From NCBI GenBank assembly GCA_016508695.1, contig VNKQ01000004.1:744001-808000 (forward strand): a stretch of 64,000 bases of DNA, in the 5' to 3' direction. The notes under the pieces are model-generated. The model did not search any database. It was not told the origin of the DNA and was given only the letters and a program-made list of their open reading frames with translations. Within the stretch, counting starts at the first letter, position 1. Each line of letters starts with the position of its first letter. Positions 47,109-59,305 of the stretch are shown here, one piece after another. Source of the DNA: Hyphodiscus hymeniophilus. Lineage: Eukaryota; Ascomycota; Leotiomycetes; Helotiales; Hyphodiscaceae. The position numbers and the translations under genes are program-made.

Positions 47109-48878
47109 ATCACCTACTATCCATACCAGTCAGATATCATAGAAACTGACACTCTCGCCAACAGTCGCGCCAATAACTAACCCTACTCTTTGGCTTAGCG
47201 AATTAGGATTTTGTTTTCGGTTCAAAGGGCTAATATTGGATGCATAGCGTGCGTGGGCATGAATCTACAACGACGTGATGGATATACGATGGAATGATGG
47301 ATCTCTTTACGTTTCCTCTAGTGGTTCCTAGGGATGGATATACTTCTGCGAAGGTCCTCCTGATTCCTTTCTATTCTAACCTATCCTGCAGCATAGCATA
47401 GCAATGTGAAGCTTCAATCTTCTTGGCGCCCAACGCTTCTGTATTCCTTGTATGTTCATTTTACATGCGCAGTTCCTTCCTACCATTCTAGCCCAGACAG
47501 ACCACCTCCCCTCCTACAACAAGACATGTCCTCACCGTCACATCCAGCACTATAACTTCCCACCAAATGAGTCGACAGGCCCATGCTTTTCAAGCCTAGC
47601 GGATGAAGCTCCCGCATCACCATCTCTCAAAAATCCCGCTGCAGCGGTACCATCACCAGCATCCTCTCCCTCCGAAGCTTCCCTCCCAGCCCGCCAACGG
47701 CCCTCGCCCCAACCGCGGAGCGAACAAAGTCCCGGAACCGAGAAGTTCCCCGGAGACAAGAAACGCCCAAAGATACGAGATAGGGCTGAATGTAAGTTGC
47801 GTCACGTCTTACGTTGTCTCGGCCAGGGGGGCAGGTAAGCCCTAACGGTGGAAGCTAGCTCTGCTCTGCGATTGCCAGACGCGCAATTGTTCTTATGGAA
47901 GTTGGAACACAGGAGCTCTGCCCCTAAACAGCTGGGCGAATGAGAGGAGAGAAGGTGCCTTCCCATCAATGGGCTTCATGCCGAGATTGGACTTCGTGAG
48001 GATCTTGTCGGGAAAGGGAATTCGTGCTGCTGCGGAGCGAGGGAAGGGGCTCTGGTCAGTGTCGCGTGTCTGGTTTGGGTAAATGCTCGTCTTGGTGAAC
48101 TTGGACGGAACGGATTCTGGAGTTGATCTCGATGGGCATTGTGGTGGGTATTCTCAGCGGTCGCTGGGAATGTAACGCTGTCTCGACAATGCTGTATGTC
48201 GAAATGTCGTGCATGTCACGTGGCACTGCACTTCCTGTTGCTGTTCCTGACCATTTGGATTCATCTCTTGAGTGCTGACGAGGGGGTCAAAACAGCGTAC
48301 TTCTCTCACATTGGACGGGATGTACAGCAGCCCCGCTAGGGTTCTCATCAGCTCTGTCGTACTTCAGACGTGAGGGTGGTCATATGAATGTGATGACTCG
48401 ATATCATTGGATCTTTACCAACAGTCTTAGGACGGAAAAGGCTCTTGGGAAAATCATTGCAGAGAATAATAAGTGAACCTGTCTTCATCTTCAAATGATA
48501 GGCACTTCTTATTATCCAGAAAGCTAGAGAGGGATTAGGACAATATCTCTGATCGGCACGATTTGCTGGCAATCGAGCTCTCGAACGATTCTTTCAATGT
48601 TATTACTCAGTCAGCTAGCCGGAGCGTGTTCATTATTCGAGCACCGCTGCTTGAGAGATCTACTTTGAGTAGTGCGAAGAAAATGGGATGGAGAAGAAGT
48701 GGTCGTTAATTCAATTTTCTGAATTAAAACTGTGAAAAGCGAGAGCCCAAAAGAAGAAACTACCACGGAGGCCGCAACATTTGGGAATATCTCCAACCCA
48801 TTGATCAATCAGGCCTCAGAAACATTGACCCTCCGAAAAGAAGAGAAAGATCTGACACGGCGTCCTTGGACTTGGGCA
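47109..48878. other. Intergenic, 1.8 kb
   Basis: A Pro/Ser-rich frame around 47452-47838 has plausible splice signals at its 3' end but no domain or clear start, so it is not called. Nothing else is recognisable. Confidence 0.4.
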
Positions 48879-51273
48879 TCACTTGGCACCGATCATAGCT
48901 TTCAACCTGCTCGTGATCTCGTCCAAGCCCCTCCTCTTCAAACCCGCGCTGGTTGTCACGACGCCCCAAGGCCCTGCTTCCAACGGACAGAAATAGCTGT
49001 CGTAACCGAAGTCGTTGACTCCAGGGAGCGCGCCAGTATCGAAGAAGGTCCCAATCGTTTCGAAGGCGCAATTGTTGAGCAGTGCTGGGGAGGTATGCTG
49101 GTGGGACAATTAGACACGACTGCTTCATTAACGAATGTGGTCTTATCATACCCCTGTCCCATCAACCGTCAACAAGTGAGCACCTTGGTATATTGAAGCC
49201 CCTTTCTGCCCACTACAAAAGTAAGTATCCAGCGGAAGAACAAGAAATACCGGAGTCCTACTTCTGGATTGGGAGGACAGGATCTCTAGTATTGCTGACG
49301 AAGAGGATCGGATTCTTGGTTGCGCCTCCAAACGGTCCTTTACTGATCAGATGTGACATTCGAAACATGTTGTATAGACAGGATTACCTGGGTATACTCC
49401 TTTGCCGACAATTGGCCACCCTGCACATCTAATTTGCAGGTTTGAGATGTATTCACCGTTCATCTAAATGATCAGAAAATCAGTGGCCATTGTCGATGAG
49501 CTCTGAAACGAGAAGAAGAGGTGACTTGGTACTCCCAAAAAAAGCAAATATGAAGACGAACAGCAACCAAAAGACTTGAACTTACGTAGCTTTGTACTTC
49601 AGAGAGAAGGATCTCAGGCAAGAGACTCAAGAGTGATCGCCCGTTGAGGATGTTTCGATTATCTGTGCATTGAACTCCTGTTGCCCATTCGAGTGGGTCT
49701 CCGGGAGCATCTATCGCATACTTTGTAACTAATTGTTCGTATGCTTCCATTGTTAAGTCTTGGACGACGGTTTCGGCATCAAGAAGAAATGAAGCTAAGG
49801 TAGGAAAGCTCGGATTAGTCGCGATAGGGATTGGAAAATAGGCTGCGTCGGCTGCGTACAGCTTGATGGCTTCCACTAAGACGAGATCAGTGTTATTCGA
49901 AGCTGAAGCAGAACTCAAGGTGGATTGGGGCAAGAGCCGCCGCGCTTAATGCAACGTCGGAATCGATCATCTCGGAGAGGAAACGACCTCAATGAATACG
50001 TACAAGTCAGCTCAATAACTGTCGCATTCTTCCAGCCTTTTAGCTTCGCAACCACAGGGTCTAATTTCGTAATTGTGGCTTCGAACCGCGCGAGGATGTC
50101 GCTCGCAGTATTGCCAGTGTAGTAGGGGCATTGTGTCGGCCCATTGCCAGGCCCAGCAAGGTTGCAGTAGACGAAGAAAGTAGAAAAGGCTTCATCGGCG
50201 TAAGCTCCGCTCAACTCCCTTCCGGCCAGATTCGCAGCAGCGTCGACGACAGCGTCCAGAACGACTCGGCCAACTCGATTTGGAAACATGTTTGCAAAGA
50301 CTTGCCCAAGATACGACTAGTCGAAGTTAAATACGTATGATATGCTGGGCTGAAAGAGAAACCAGTGACTGACACCATAGCTAAAACCCCAGAAATTCAA
50401 TAAATTGGGGTCCGACACCCCTTTGCTGTAAATGCTGTTGGAGTAAGCATCCAGAAAGCTGATCATATCTCTAGCCACAACAGCGCTATTCATGTGAGGA
50501 CCAGCAGCGTTCGGCCCTCCAATTGTCGACTGACATTGTCGGCCCAATGTTTGTGAAGACTGGTAGAAGTCCGAAAAATATTGCGCATCGAAGTGAGGAC
50601 CATGGAGTTTATCGACGAATCGTCGGGTGAGCGGGGCAGTCGAGCTCACGACAGAAGCTGAGCAGTTGGCCAAAGGTATGCTGAACCCTATACTGAAATT
50701 AAACCCCTATCAAATAGCAACTTCCATTTCACGAAAGCTTTCATGCCACTTACCAATACCTCGAGGATCAAACGAGACGAGATCATAATCACGGACCACA
50801 TATTGGGCGAATTCAGCACCTTCACCTAGTATACTGCTCACGCCAGAATCTCCAGGTCCGCCTCTAGCACGCTCAATTAGCTTGAAATACATCCAAAGTA
50901 GTAAATTGAGTATGTAGAGACTTACGGATTGAAAAGGATCACCCCTTTTGAGGGCGTGGTACTTGCGGCATATTTTACGAAGGGGACAAAGGCTCTCCTG
51001 CCAGTAGGGTTGGCGTAATCCAGAGGGACATCGAGTAGAGCGCAAGAGAAGTTAGGACCGAAATCAGCAGAAAAGCATGGGCACCAGATGAGGTCCTTGC
51101 TGGGAATTATCTGTGTTCATCCGTGAGTGATTTATACACTAGCAGAGCCTCGGAAAGGGTATAAATACAGTCGCAAAGCTGCACTGTTGATCTGCATTGA
51201 GCTGAGGAGCCGCTTCAACAAGCCTAGCTCCCGAAAGAGCAAGACAACAGGCGACAAGGCTTTGAAAGAACAT
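48879..51273 (-). CDS. Secreted S33-type alpha/beta-hydrolase peptidase (TAP-like), ten exons, 582 aa
   Basis: Exons on the minus strand are 51273-51169, 51110-50926, 50863-50754, 50687-50374, 50316-50004, 49875-49586, 49463-49388, 49337-49262, 49212-49152 and 49097-48879. Nine GT-AG introns (47-128 nt) remove cleanly and the total is an exact multiple of three. A signal peptide (MFFQSLVACCLALSGARLVEA) leads to SKDLIWCPC and CALLDVPLDYANP, the usual start of the secreted tripeptidyl-aminopeptidase-like family. The oxyanion region is FNPGGPGDSGV, then SFDPRGIG. The catalytic Ser is in GFSYG (Ser236), split from the next exon by an intron. The Asp is in NTRDP (about 481) and the His in VDGTGHTS (His511), inside the TAP-like C-terminal domain. 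It likely trims peptides outside the cell. It shares strand with the cutinase 1.3 kb upstream, and no damage is seen. Confidence 0.9.
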
Positions 51274-52569
51274 TCTTGATCATGAGTAAGTCTCAGCGGT
51301 TTCGAGTTCTTGGGGTGCTCCAATGGAAGCGGAAAGTGATAGCAAAAGAAGACAAATGATCAGGAAAGTTGACTTATATGTACGACTTGGGTGAATCTTT
51401 CCTATTGAGGTCCCAAAGAGGAAAGTGAATATACCAAAGTCACCTGAACACGCACAGCATGCTTCAGGTATGCGGGAGTATCATGGTGCACGAGATTCTT
51501 AGCATGGGAGGTGGCTGTTGGTGGGGTTCTTGGAGTGAACTACTTCCAAAGATGCTCGATACTCGAGTATTGCAATTGGGCGTATGAGCAAGGCATGCAC
51601 CGAGCAAACATCTTGTCAAATCCAGGACGAAGATTCGCTGGGTGTAATTGAGGAGGCAGGCGAGGCAGGAGCAGTCGACAGCCATTCGCGAATGGCGCAC
51701 CAACAGAGATACAGGTGGTTTTCGCTGGCCAATCAGGAGAGGCACTGGTTCAGCCCGGCTTTTGACAGCCTTCTAGAAGGGTTCTAGAAGCAACAAGGAA
51801 TGTAGCCGTTGAGATTCCTCAGCCCAAGACACTTTGTCTCCATTTGGTGTTGAATAGAATCTGGGCAAAAGGGGGAAGTCCAGGTTCGTGAACACCACGC
51901 GGACATCTGTTACAAACACGGCCCTTGTTATGTCGCTACAGATGCCGGCAGCCCATATGCTGTGAAGTCCAAAAGCGTCCGGGTTTTAATGCCACTTCCC
52001 CAAGGACAGCTTGCCGATATATGGAGTAGAAGGACGAGCATGCTCCTGATAGTAACACTCTCATGGTCTAGCTGTTCTCTAGAGGCAAAGCCGAAGGCAG
52101 TGTCGTGCAGAAAAAAGAAAGCTCATTCAATCGCCAGCTCAGACCTTAGAAATGGAGGTCCAGACCCCTTTCCCCCACACTACGTGGCTCTCAACACTGG
52201 AGTGGAGTCGAGTCACTGTGAGCATGCAAGGAGAAAGTCCGGCAGCCGTCGGGTATCTCGGACCCGAGGAGCCCGGCGCCCGTGGAATTGGACCAAAACG
52301 GTAAGGGAATGACTTCGCTTCAGAAGACCAGCTACATTGCCTCGGATGCAGGTTCCTTAGGAAGGGGGAGGACTTTAGCTTGGCATTTGATCAACGAGGT
52401 GGACGGGTCCAAAAGGACTTCAAACTGTCCGAAAATTCCGAGTCATGAGAACCTCTTGAAGCAGCTACTGCTGTAGGCAGATTTGATTTCTGGAAGGTCT
52501 ATACTGGGCTTGCGTTTCTAAATAACTAACGATCCCAGGTCCTCCTCCCAGACAGAGACGAACCAACAC
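51274..52569. other. Intergenic between the peptidase and the cutinase
   Basis: It holds the peptidase promoter (near 51300) and the cutinase 3' UTR. No gene is supported. Confidence 0.5.
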
Positions 52570-53602
52570 TCAGTGAGCAACAACAAATGATGCAGCCGCT
52601 GCAGCGTTAATTGCATAGGTGAGATGGGCTGGTAAGACTAAGTCCCCACTATGAGAAAAACTTGAAGTTAGCGCTGCCTCTTCTGTATGGTTCGAGGAGA
52701 TGCGTGTTATGATACAAGGACATGTGACATAATTTGGGGGATAGATGACATCTCGCAGCGCTCGAAATAACCTGGAACAGGAACGAATGTTTCAGAGGAG
52801 ACTCACTTTACGCAGATATTGTCCCCCGAATGGCAAATGATGTCCGTCTTCGACGCCGCAACGCCAGTCACCGCCTTCGAGCTATCTAGATTCCGAATTA
52901 GTACTCGTGCAAAGACTCAAAAAATCACACGGGCTCACCTGGATCTCCAAATATGACCACACTGCTGATCCAATTGGCCACAGCCGTTGGCAGGAGCGCC
53001 GCAGCATTGTGGACAATCTGACCCCCCTGGGAATATCCCGAAGCAACCAGTTTTGTGCTTGGGCACTGAGCGTATGCTTGCTCAATTTGTTTTGCCCTAG
53101 CTACTTGAGCGCAGTCCCAAAGGCTTTCAACCGGGGTGACTTACATTTCAGCACTTCCAGCTGGGTCTCCGCCTTCAATATATCCGTCAATGCTTGCAGA
53201 GTAGTCATTGACACCTTGGATGGTGAGTGCTGAAGATCCAACCAAGGACTCCAGTGCCTCGAAGAATGGGGGCCCCACAAGAATACCGACATTTCCAGGT
53301 TCGGTGGTTCCACGAGCGAATATTACGGTGTATTCAGTGCAAGCTTGGCCAAGCTCGTTATAGGTGTCTTGCTCACCGGTTACGTCCACGAGAAGATTTT
53401 CAAAGGCTGTGAGAACGCCAGCAACATCGCTGATGGTCCCGTCGACCGGAGGGAGGTCATCCAAGAGGATGGTCAAGAAGGCGTTGAGAGGTGTCTCTCT
53501 TTCCACCAACCCAACTTCTCTATTACCGAGAGCTGGACTGGGGACTGGAGATGCAAAGCTGAGACCGAGGAGGGAGAACAAAGTCCCAAAGTAGAGCTTC
53601 AT
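52570..53602 (-). CDS. Cutinase (carbohydrate esterase family 5), 257 aa, four exons
   Basis: Exons on the minus strand are 53602-53145, 53096-52939, 52885-52807 and 52648-52570. The introns of 48, 53 and 158 nt are GT-AG and the sum is in frame. A signal peptide (KLYFGTLFSLLGLSFASP) and propeptide come first. The CE5 signature follows: CTEYTVIFARGTTEPGNVG, VGPPFFEAL, VNDYSASIDGY. The triad is visible as Ser175 in GYSQGG, Asp227 in CHSGDNIC and His240 in LPAHLTYA. Cysteines paired in this family (CTEYT with the CPSTK segment, and CHSGDNIC internally) are present. Cutinases hydrolyse the plant polyester cutin and related esters outside the cell, which fits a plant-associated fungus. The protein is somewhat longer than the roughly 220 aa of classical cutinases, mostly at the N terminus. 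A TATA box lies about 165 nt upstream. Confidence 0.94.
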
Positions 53603-53767
53603 ATTGGAGATATTGCTGCCAATAAGCTGGGTAGACGAGACTGAATAGAAAGAGCTCTGTCTGTCTACAGTCTGCAGAACTGAAGACCTGGAGTGGGAAG
53701 AGCAGTGCAGGATGGAGAAGTACCAAGCACACAGTAAAGACCGACTCGACCACGGACTGCCAGAGCC

Positions 53768-53777
53768 TTTATATATA
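53768..53777 (-). promoter_or_regulatory. TATA box of the cutinase gene
   Basis: TATATATAAA on the coding strand, about 165 nt upstream of the cutinase ATG. A strong TATA motif suits an inducible secreted enzyme. The call is by motif and position only. Confidence 0.45.
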
Positions 53778-54236
53778 GGATATCGTGGCTCACGCTTCGT
53801 GAATCTGCCCGGAAACGAAGGATCAATATCTTAGGCCCGATACTAGTCGCGTGCGTACGGAGTAAGTGCGGAGGTGTGGAGTTGCGGGGTCAGAGAGCTT
53901 AGCGGGGTTAGAACACCCTTTCGGCGTGGGCCGATGCTACAAAGAGAACCAAGACCGTTCTTACATTCACTTCGATGCATATTCTCAAGGAATTGGCATG
54001 CCATAATGTACTTTGGTGCCGGAGGAGTAGATGTCAATTGTCCCCATGACAAGAAGATTAAACCCGGAACAGCCGCCGATAAGGATACCAATGAGGATAC
54101 ACCTGAGGACTCATCACTCGCACACCACTAAACGCGGCATGTGGATAGCCCTTTTGCACGAATCAAAAGATGGACGGGAAGGCTTGAATTTAAATAATAA
54201 AATAATAGATGAATGGAATCAATCATAGCCAGTAGC

Positions 54237-54255
54237 AAGAGAGAGAGAGAGAGAG
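54237..54255. repeat. (GA)n microsatellite
   Basis: A near-pure GA dinucleotide run of about 19 bases. Confidence 0.8.
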
Positions 54256-54877
54256 TGGGAAGATCGATTCTGTTCCCCTGATCGACTAGATCCCGTAGGT
54301 TCCCCTGCTGCTGGAAGTCCTCTTGTGCCTCGAGATCATGTCAAGACGTCTTGAGCCTCCAGTCAAGGTGATGGTTCTGATAGACTATTTTGACTTCTTG
54401 TCAATTGGGCCACTCGATGCGACCTGCCCAACTTTGGGTAGAACTGGAGAGTTGACGGAGGGGCTCACAATGTACTAGATGTAGACTCAGCGTTCCCACA
54501 TAGCCAACGGCGATGCATCCAAAGTTCAGGAACGAGTCCAAAAGATGACAAGCCGAGGCTCTGGCATGTGATTCTCATTGATGACAATTCACATTCTAGC
54601 GGCTACAGTCACACGGACATCAACCACTTTTGGACATACTCCCGCCTATATTTAGCGATCGACACAACGGAATCATCTGATTGGATGACGCTCTACCAAT
54701 CGAAGCAGTAGCGGTGAATATGTTAGCCCTTTCGCTTTGCATAGCATCTGGATGTGACACTCATAGTCAACGATGAGCAAGAAGACTGGCGGTAACGGGT
54801 AATCCGGGGGTAAGAGATATATCAGTTGAATACACATAACCCATAAGCGTGAAACTCGACTCAGACGCCCCGAAGAA

Positions 54878-56095
54878 TCAATTCCGAACCTTGTTCCAGA
54901 GTATTGTTCCAAATACGAAAGTAGCCAAGAAGGGATAGAGCAGTGAGTAGACGAAGGGATGAAAATCGTAAGAGATCTTCTTCAAGGCAAACAGCCCGAA
55001 AGTTCTCGGCCCCGGAACCCCTTCAGTAAAGAACATGTCGCGCATCATGCCTTGCGTCAAGCTTTCAGCCGCCTCCGCTCGCACGAACATATCCTTCTCA
55101 AACGCTGCGACTTTTGCGTCCAGCTGTCTGCCGTCTTTTGCTCCATGGATGATGGCGGTTGCTAATCTCATTGCATCCTCGAAAGCGATATTGACCCCCA
55201 AGCCAGCAAAGGGGGTCATGAGGTGAGCGGCGTCGCCCAGCAAGGTGACGCCTCTCCTATGATCCCATTTGAAGCCAGGGGAAACCATATACAGAGATTT
55301 GCTTGTGATATCACCAGATGTAGCTTGGAGGATATTCATCAACTCAGGTGCCCAATCTTTGAACGAATCACAAATATCTTCTTTCGTGACGGCCTCTTTG
55401 GTGTCGTCGAAGTTGGGGTCTTCGTTTTGCCGCAGCCAGGCATTGACGTAGATACTTTTATCATTCATCTGCTGAGCCATTATTGACTTGCCATCTGAAT
55501 ATGAAAAAACACTTCCACGATTGACCAGCTTCGAGACTTCGGGTGCAGTCTCTGCGGCATTGGGAATCGAAAGGAGGTAGCCAGCGATCTCAGAATAGAA
55601 GGGTTTGTCTACGGTCAAGAAATTTCTGACTTTACTCCAGGCACCTTCCGCTCCAACTATCAAGTCGAACCCAGTCTCGATGGAATCGCTAAAATGAAGA
55701 TCCAAATTCTCGCTGATGTGGCGCAATTTCTTATTCCATCGAATTATCCCCTCCGGTAACGAGTTGAGAAGAAGTGCTCTTAATTCCGAACGATCGATTT
55801 CAGGGTCTCCATTCTCTGATGCGGCAAATCGAAGGTGGAAGTGTGCTCTCTTGTCCCCAATAGCGACCGCTGAGCCATCATATCGACAATATGTGAGGTA
55901 GTCGTCAAATAATCCGGCGGCTTGGATTGCAGCGATGCCGGTGCTTTTTCTGAGATCTAAAGTTCCGCCTTGGGAGCGGAAACTAAGATGTGTTTCTGCT
56001 TCGAATATGATGCATTGTATGTTCGCTAGGTGAAGAAGTCTAGCCAGCATGAGGCCCGCGGGCCCAGCGCCGATTATAGCGACTTTTAAAGACAT
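54878..56095 (-). CDS. TetX-like FAD-dependent monooxygenase, 405 aa
   Basis: A single exon. The ATG at 56095 (MSLKVAIIGAG) is preferred over an in-frame TTG just upstream. It has the Rossmann FAD-binding start VAIIGAGPAGLMLARLL with an acidic residue ending the second strand (IIFEAE), then RSQGGTLDLRKSTG, the RSELRALLL segment, DLIVGAEGAWSKVR (the DG-like motif), and GVTLLGDAAHLMTPFAGLGVN, the GD motif that contacts FAD ribose. This order defines class A flavin monooxygenases, which hydroxylate or epoxidise small molecules using NAD(P)H. The closest familiar group is TetX-like, common in fungi and not evidence of antibiotic resistance. The C-terminal 30 residues are hydrophobic (FVYSLLYPFLATFVFGTILW) and may tether it to a membrane. 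The substrate is unknown, and no polyketide or terpene backbone gene is nearby. Confidence 0.9.
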   Translation of the reverse strand: MSLKVAIIGAGPAGLMLARLLHLANIQCIIFEAETHLSFRSQGGTLDLRKSTGIAAIQAAGLFDDYLTYCRYDGSAVAIGDKRAHFHLRFAASENGDPEIDRSELRALLLNSLPEGIIRWNKKLRHISENLDLHFSDSIETGFDLIVGAEGAWSKVRNFLTVDKPFYSEIAGYLLSIPNAAETAPEVSKLVNRGSVFSYSDGKSIMAQQMNDKSIYVNAWLRQNEDPNFDDTKEAVTKEDICDSFKDWAPELMNILQATSGDITSKSLYMVSPGFKWDHRRGVTLLGDAAHLMTPFAGLGVNIAFEDAMRLATAIIHGAKDGRQLDAKVAAFEKDMFVRAEAAESLTQGMMRDMFFTEGVPGPRTFGLFALKKISYDFHPFVYSLLYPFLATFVFGTILWNKVRN

Positions 56096-56555
56096 CAAGT
56101 CGTTTGACGATTCGAATGAAGGAAATTATGAGCAGAATACAAAGAATCTCCCATGGTGGCATATGTTGGTCTTAGAAAGGCCGGCGTGGTTGTCAGATCT
56201 GACAAGTCTTGCTTCAACAAGATGGATACACTCATGTTGGTGACAGACATGCCATCTGACAAACATCCTACCACATAGTTCGATTTTAGTACCAAGAATT
56301 GAAAGGCACTTGCATCGCAATTGTTTTGGCCCGGCAAATAGGTCTTAGAATAACCAAAAGGCGTAATTCTTTTTTAAACAAAATCACTTCCATTCCGTAT
56401 TTGCAGAATCCAGCGAAAGGAAATCATCGATGAAGTCCGTTTCAATAGATAATCGATTGATACACGTGCATCAGTACCGCGTGAGTTGATGCTCCAATAA
56501 TTGCGATAGTTGCTTTCTGGCGAGGCGCGGTGTTTGAAATATTCTCGCCCCGTTC
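56096..56555. other. Intergenic between the monooxygenase and the Rtp1-like gene
   Basis: Holds the promoter of the monooxygenase and the 3' end of the Rtp1-like gene. Nothing else is recognisable. Confidence 0.55.
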
Positions 56556-59305
56556 CTACTCAATCTCCTCAATTCTTGGCTTTATTCTGGATCCGGGCCC
56601 ATCGCTAGAGGTGATTGAAAGACCAGCCAGGTCTTGAATGCCTGTTTGGGTGTTGTGCGACGGCAGAAATGCGTTCATTTGCCATGCTTGAAGACTTTCA
56701 ATCACGTCGCTCGCATGCCGTCGCACCAGCCCATCATTATCTGTCTCACCCACATACTTCAGGATTCTCTGGACATCATCAAGACTTTGGCCAACGAATC
56801 CAAAGCCTAGCTTTTTACCCTCCGCACTGGCTGAGTTCAGTGCCCGGACAAAGCTCATGATGAGAAGAATAGCTGAGCGCCGCAAAATCCCCTTTTCTGG
56901 CTCAGGCTCGAGAGTAAGGATGTGTATGCTGATATCCACAATGGTGGATATCAAACTCGATCCGATGCCGTCAACATTGGATTCGATTGCCGCCGCCAAA
57001 ATTGACACTGCAGATGACCGAATTCTCACGTCTTCAGTTCCTCGCTTGCTTTCCCAGCCCGAGACGATCTGTGATATGGTCTCGTAGTCTTCGTGCGACT
57101 CCTTTTCCAAAAGCTCGACGAGTTGAGGCACCTCTCCATCCCATGCGTCTTCGGCTTCTTTATCTTTCTTTCGCTTCAACCGATTCTGTTTCTCCTGAGC
57201 TTGCTCCGTTTTGGCCCTCATTCCACGACGACCTGCGACAGATAAGAGACCCTGCGAAACCGAGCCTGCAACTTCTCCAGTGAAAGCGGGACTTGAGCTT
57301 TCGATAACTTGTACTAATGCTTCTCCAAGTCTCAACCTCTGGTCTAGTCCGTATTCCTCATGTGAGTCAACATATCGTTCAATAAGATCTTTCATCACAG
57401 CCTTTGGATGCCGGCCGGAAAGCTGGATCAACGACTTAATAGCCCGAAGATAAATGTACTCCTCAGGATCCTGAAGGAGGGACGAAAATAGTACCAAAAG
57501 TGCTGGTATATCTAGAATTGGATTATTTGCTCGAACCACATTTGAAATCAGTTCGAGTCCCTGGACACGAACTGGAGGCGGAGAATCCGTAGCTGTGAGA
57601 TATGACATGGCAAGATTGTAGCTCTTGCGATCCTCTGCTTGTTGATCTGGCTGAACAACCGAGGATGGAGTATCGGTCTGTTCGACTGCACTACGAAACC
57701 TCATCAACATGACTAGGTTTCGTGCTGTTAATGAAATGTCTAAATGTGTATTCTTGCTAATCAGCTCGAGCGATCTCTGTATATGCTTAAGAATGTGTTG
57801 ATTTTCAAATGTTTCTTGAAAGGTTGGTGAAGTAAGAATCATGTTCAGAAGGCTGAGAGCGACGGCCACAGTATCTTCGCTAGCGTTCGCAACCATGGTA
57901 TTGAATTGAGACAGGACTTGATCCACGAGGTCGAGTACCTGCTGGGATTCGCTGACGAGCTTCTCTGGAATCTCACTAATCATCTTCTGCAGGATCTTAG
58001 CTTCTATAAGCCTATTCTCGATATCATCGCTGGATTCCATAGAATCAACCTGAGTGAGAATTAAAAGCGACGAAGCTTTATCGCCGTCTTTGAGCCATTT
58101 TATACACAAGTCCATGAATAGACTCGAGGTTTCGGCTTCGAGGCCAGGAGTAGCTTTGATCAAATCAATGAAACAATCTGCTACTCGATCTATCTTTGCA
58201 AGGTTTGGCATTAGATGTTTTCTGTTCTGCCCTGCCTTCTGAATTTGAATTCCACCATCTCCACTTGGGGCATAAATCCATTCAAAACCAGCACTGTAGT
58301 ATTGTCCAGTGAACGTTAGGTTTCGAGCAATGAACGACAGATTTGTAGAAGTTGGGTGCGATTGGGGCTTTTCAGATGAGTGGCCGCTCGAGAGTTGCAG
58401 AAATGTCCTCAAAAGCTTCCTCGCCGGTTTACGATACCGAACATCGATCTTTTCGTTATCCTCTTGCCAGCTGGAAAGTGACCAAAGAGGTAGGACGATA
58501 GGCCGAAGTAGTCGTTTAGTCAAGGCAGGATTGGGATGAGAGCTCAACAATGCAGTGACTCTTTGAAGGCTTCTGGCAACTTCATTGGACGAAACCAGAG
58601 CATTCGAGGAGTCCAAAGTCACTATTGATTCTTCTGTGCTCGACTGGTCGCACGTTGGAAAGGCCGAAGGATCAATACCATGCAACATGGGCTTGACGAA
58701 AGCTTCCCAACCAGGCAATCCAGGTGCTCCATATTGTTTTCGGCCAAGGATTCCAAATCCAATAATAAAAGCTGCAGCTTTGTCCATCTCGGCCTCGCCT
58801 TCACCTTCAAGGAGAGAGAACAGTTGGGGCGCGATTTGAGAGAACCATTTTTCCTTTGGCACTCCACTTGGTGGCGCAGATAAGAGTCTCGATGCTGCGT
58901 TGAGCGCTTCATGTGATATTCCAGAGCCCTTCTTACTCCCTGATCCTTCGTATTGTGAATTACTTGGGTGGACTGAGAGAATGAATTCAATGGCGTTTTG
59001 CACACCTCGTTCCCTGAGCGGAAGTAATGCAAGGGCTGACATCAAAGGGTGACGCAGCCATGATGGGACCCGACCGGGTTGTATGAGGAAACTCAAGACT
59101 GGCATCAGGGCCAAAACGCTGGATCTAGCACAGCATCAGTAGGCGTAGGGATTTTACAATAAGTTGCCTACCTCTCTATCAAGCCATAAAATTTTGACTG
59201 GTTGAGTGCTCTGTCTTTCTGAGGGAGTTCAGGATCGAAACCAAGCTCTCCCCAGTGGATAACCTGATCAGCCAAAGAAGGCTTCTTCTCTTGCTGGGCA
59301 TCCAT
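56556..59305 (-). CDS. Rtp1/Tango6-like HEAT-repeat protein, 900 aa
   Basis: Exon 1 is 59305-59172 (MDAQQEKKPSLADQVIHWGE) and exon 2 is 59124-56556, joined by a 47-nt intron that is in frame. The protein is almost wholly alpha-helical, with repeated 35-45 residue helix pairs. Segments such as KQYGAPGLPGWEAFVKPML, NPALTKRLLRPIVLPLWSLSSW and DPEEYIYLRAIKSLIQL match the fungal family carrying the RTP1 C1 and C2 domains. Yeast Rtp1 helps assemble RNA polymerase II and carry it to the nucleus. A basic linker (EKQNRLKRKKDKEAEDAWDG) near residues 650-670 separates C-terminal repeats. The end GSRIKPRIEEIE is short and acidic. Intact; a housekeeping gene. The assignment rests on repeat architecture and remembered motifs, so family-level only. 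Confidence 0.78.

Larger units (their letters stand above)
53603..54877. other. Intergenic, cutinase promoter side
   Basis: It contains the cutinase promoter and a (GA)n tract at 54237-54255. No gene is supported. Confidence 0.5.

Noticed and set aside
47452..47838. Pro/Ser-rich frame as a small protein gene
   Set aside because: Low-complexity composition and uncertain start; overlapping frames are equally plausible.
54878..56095. TetX-like monooxygenase as an acquired antibiotic-resistance gene
   Set aside because: The family is widespread in fungi with diverse substrates; nothing here points to tetracycline or recent transfer.
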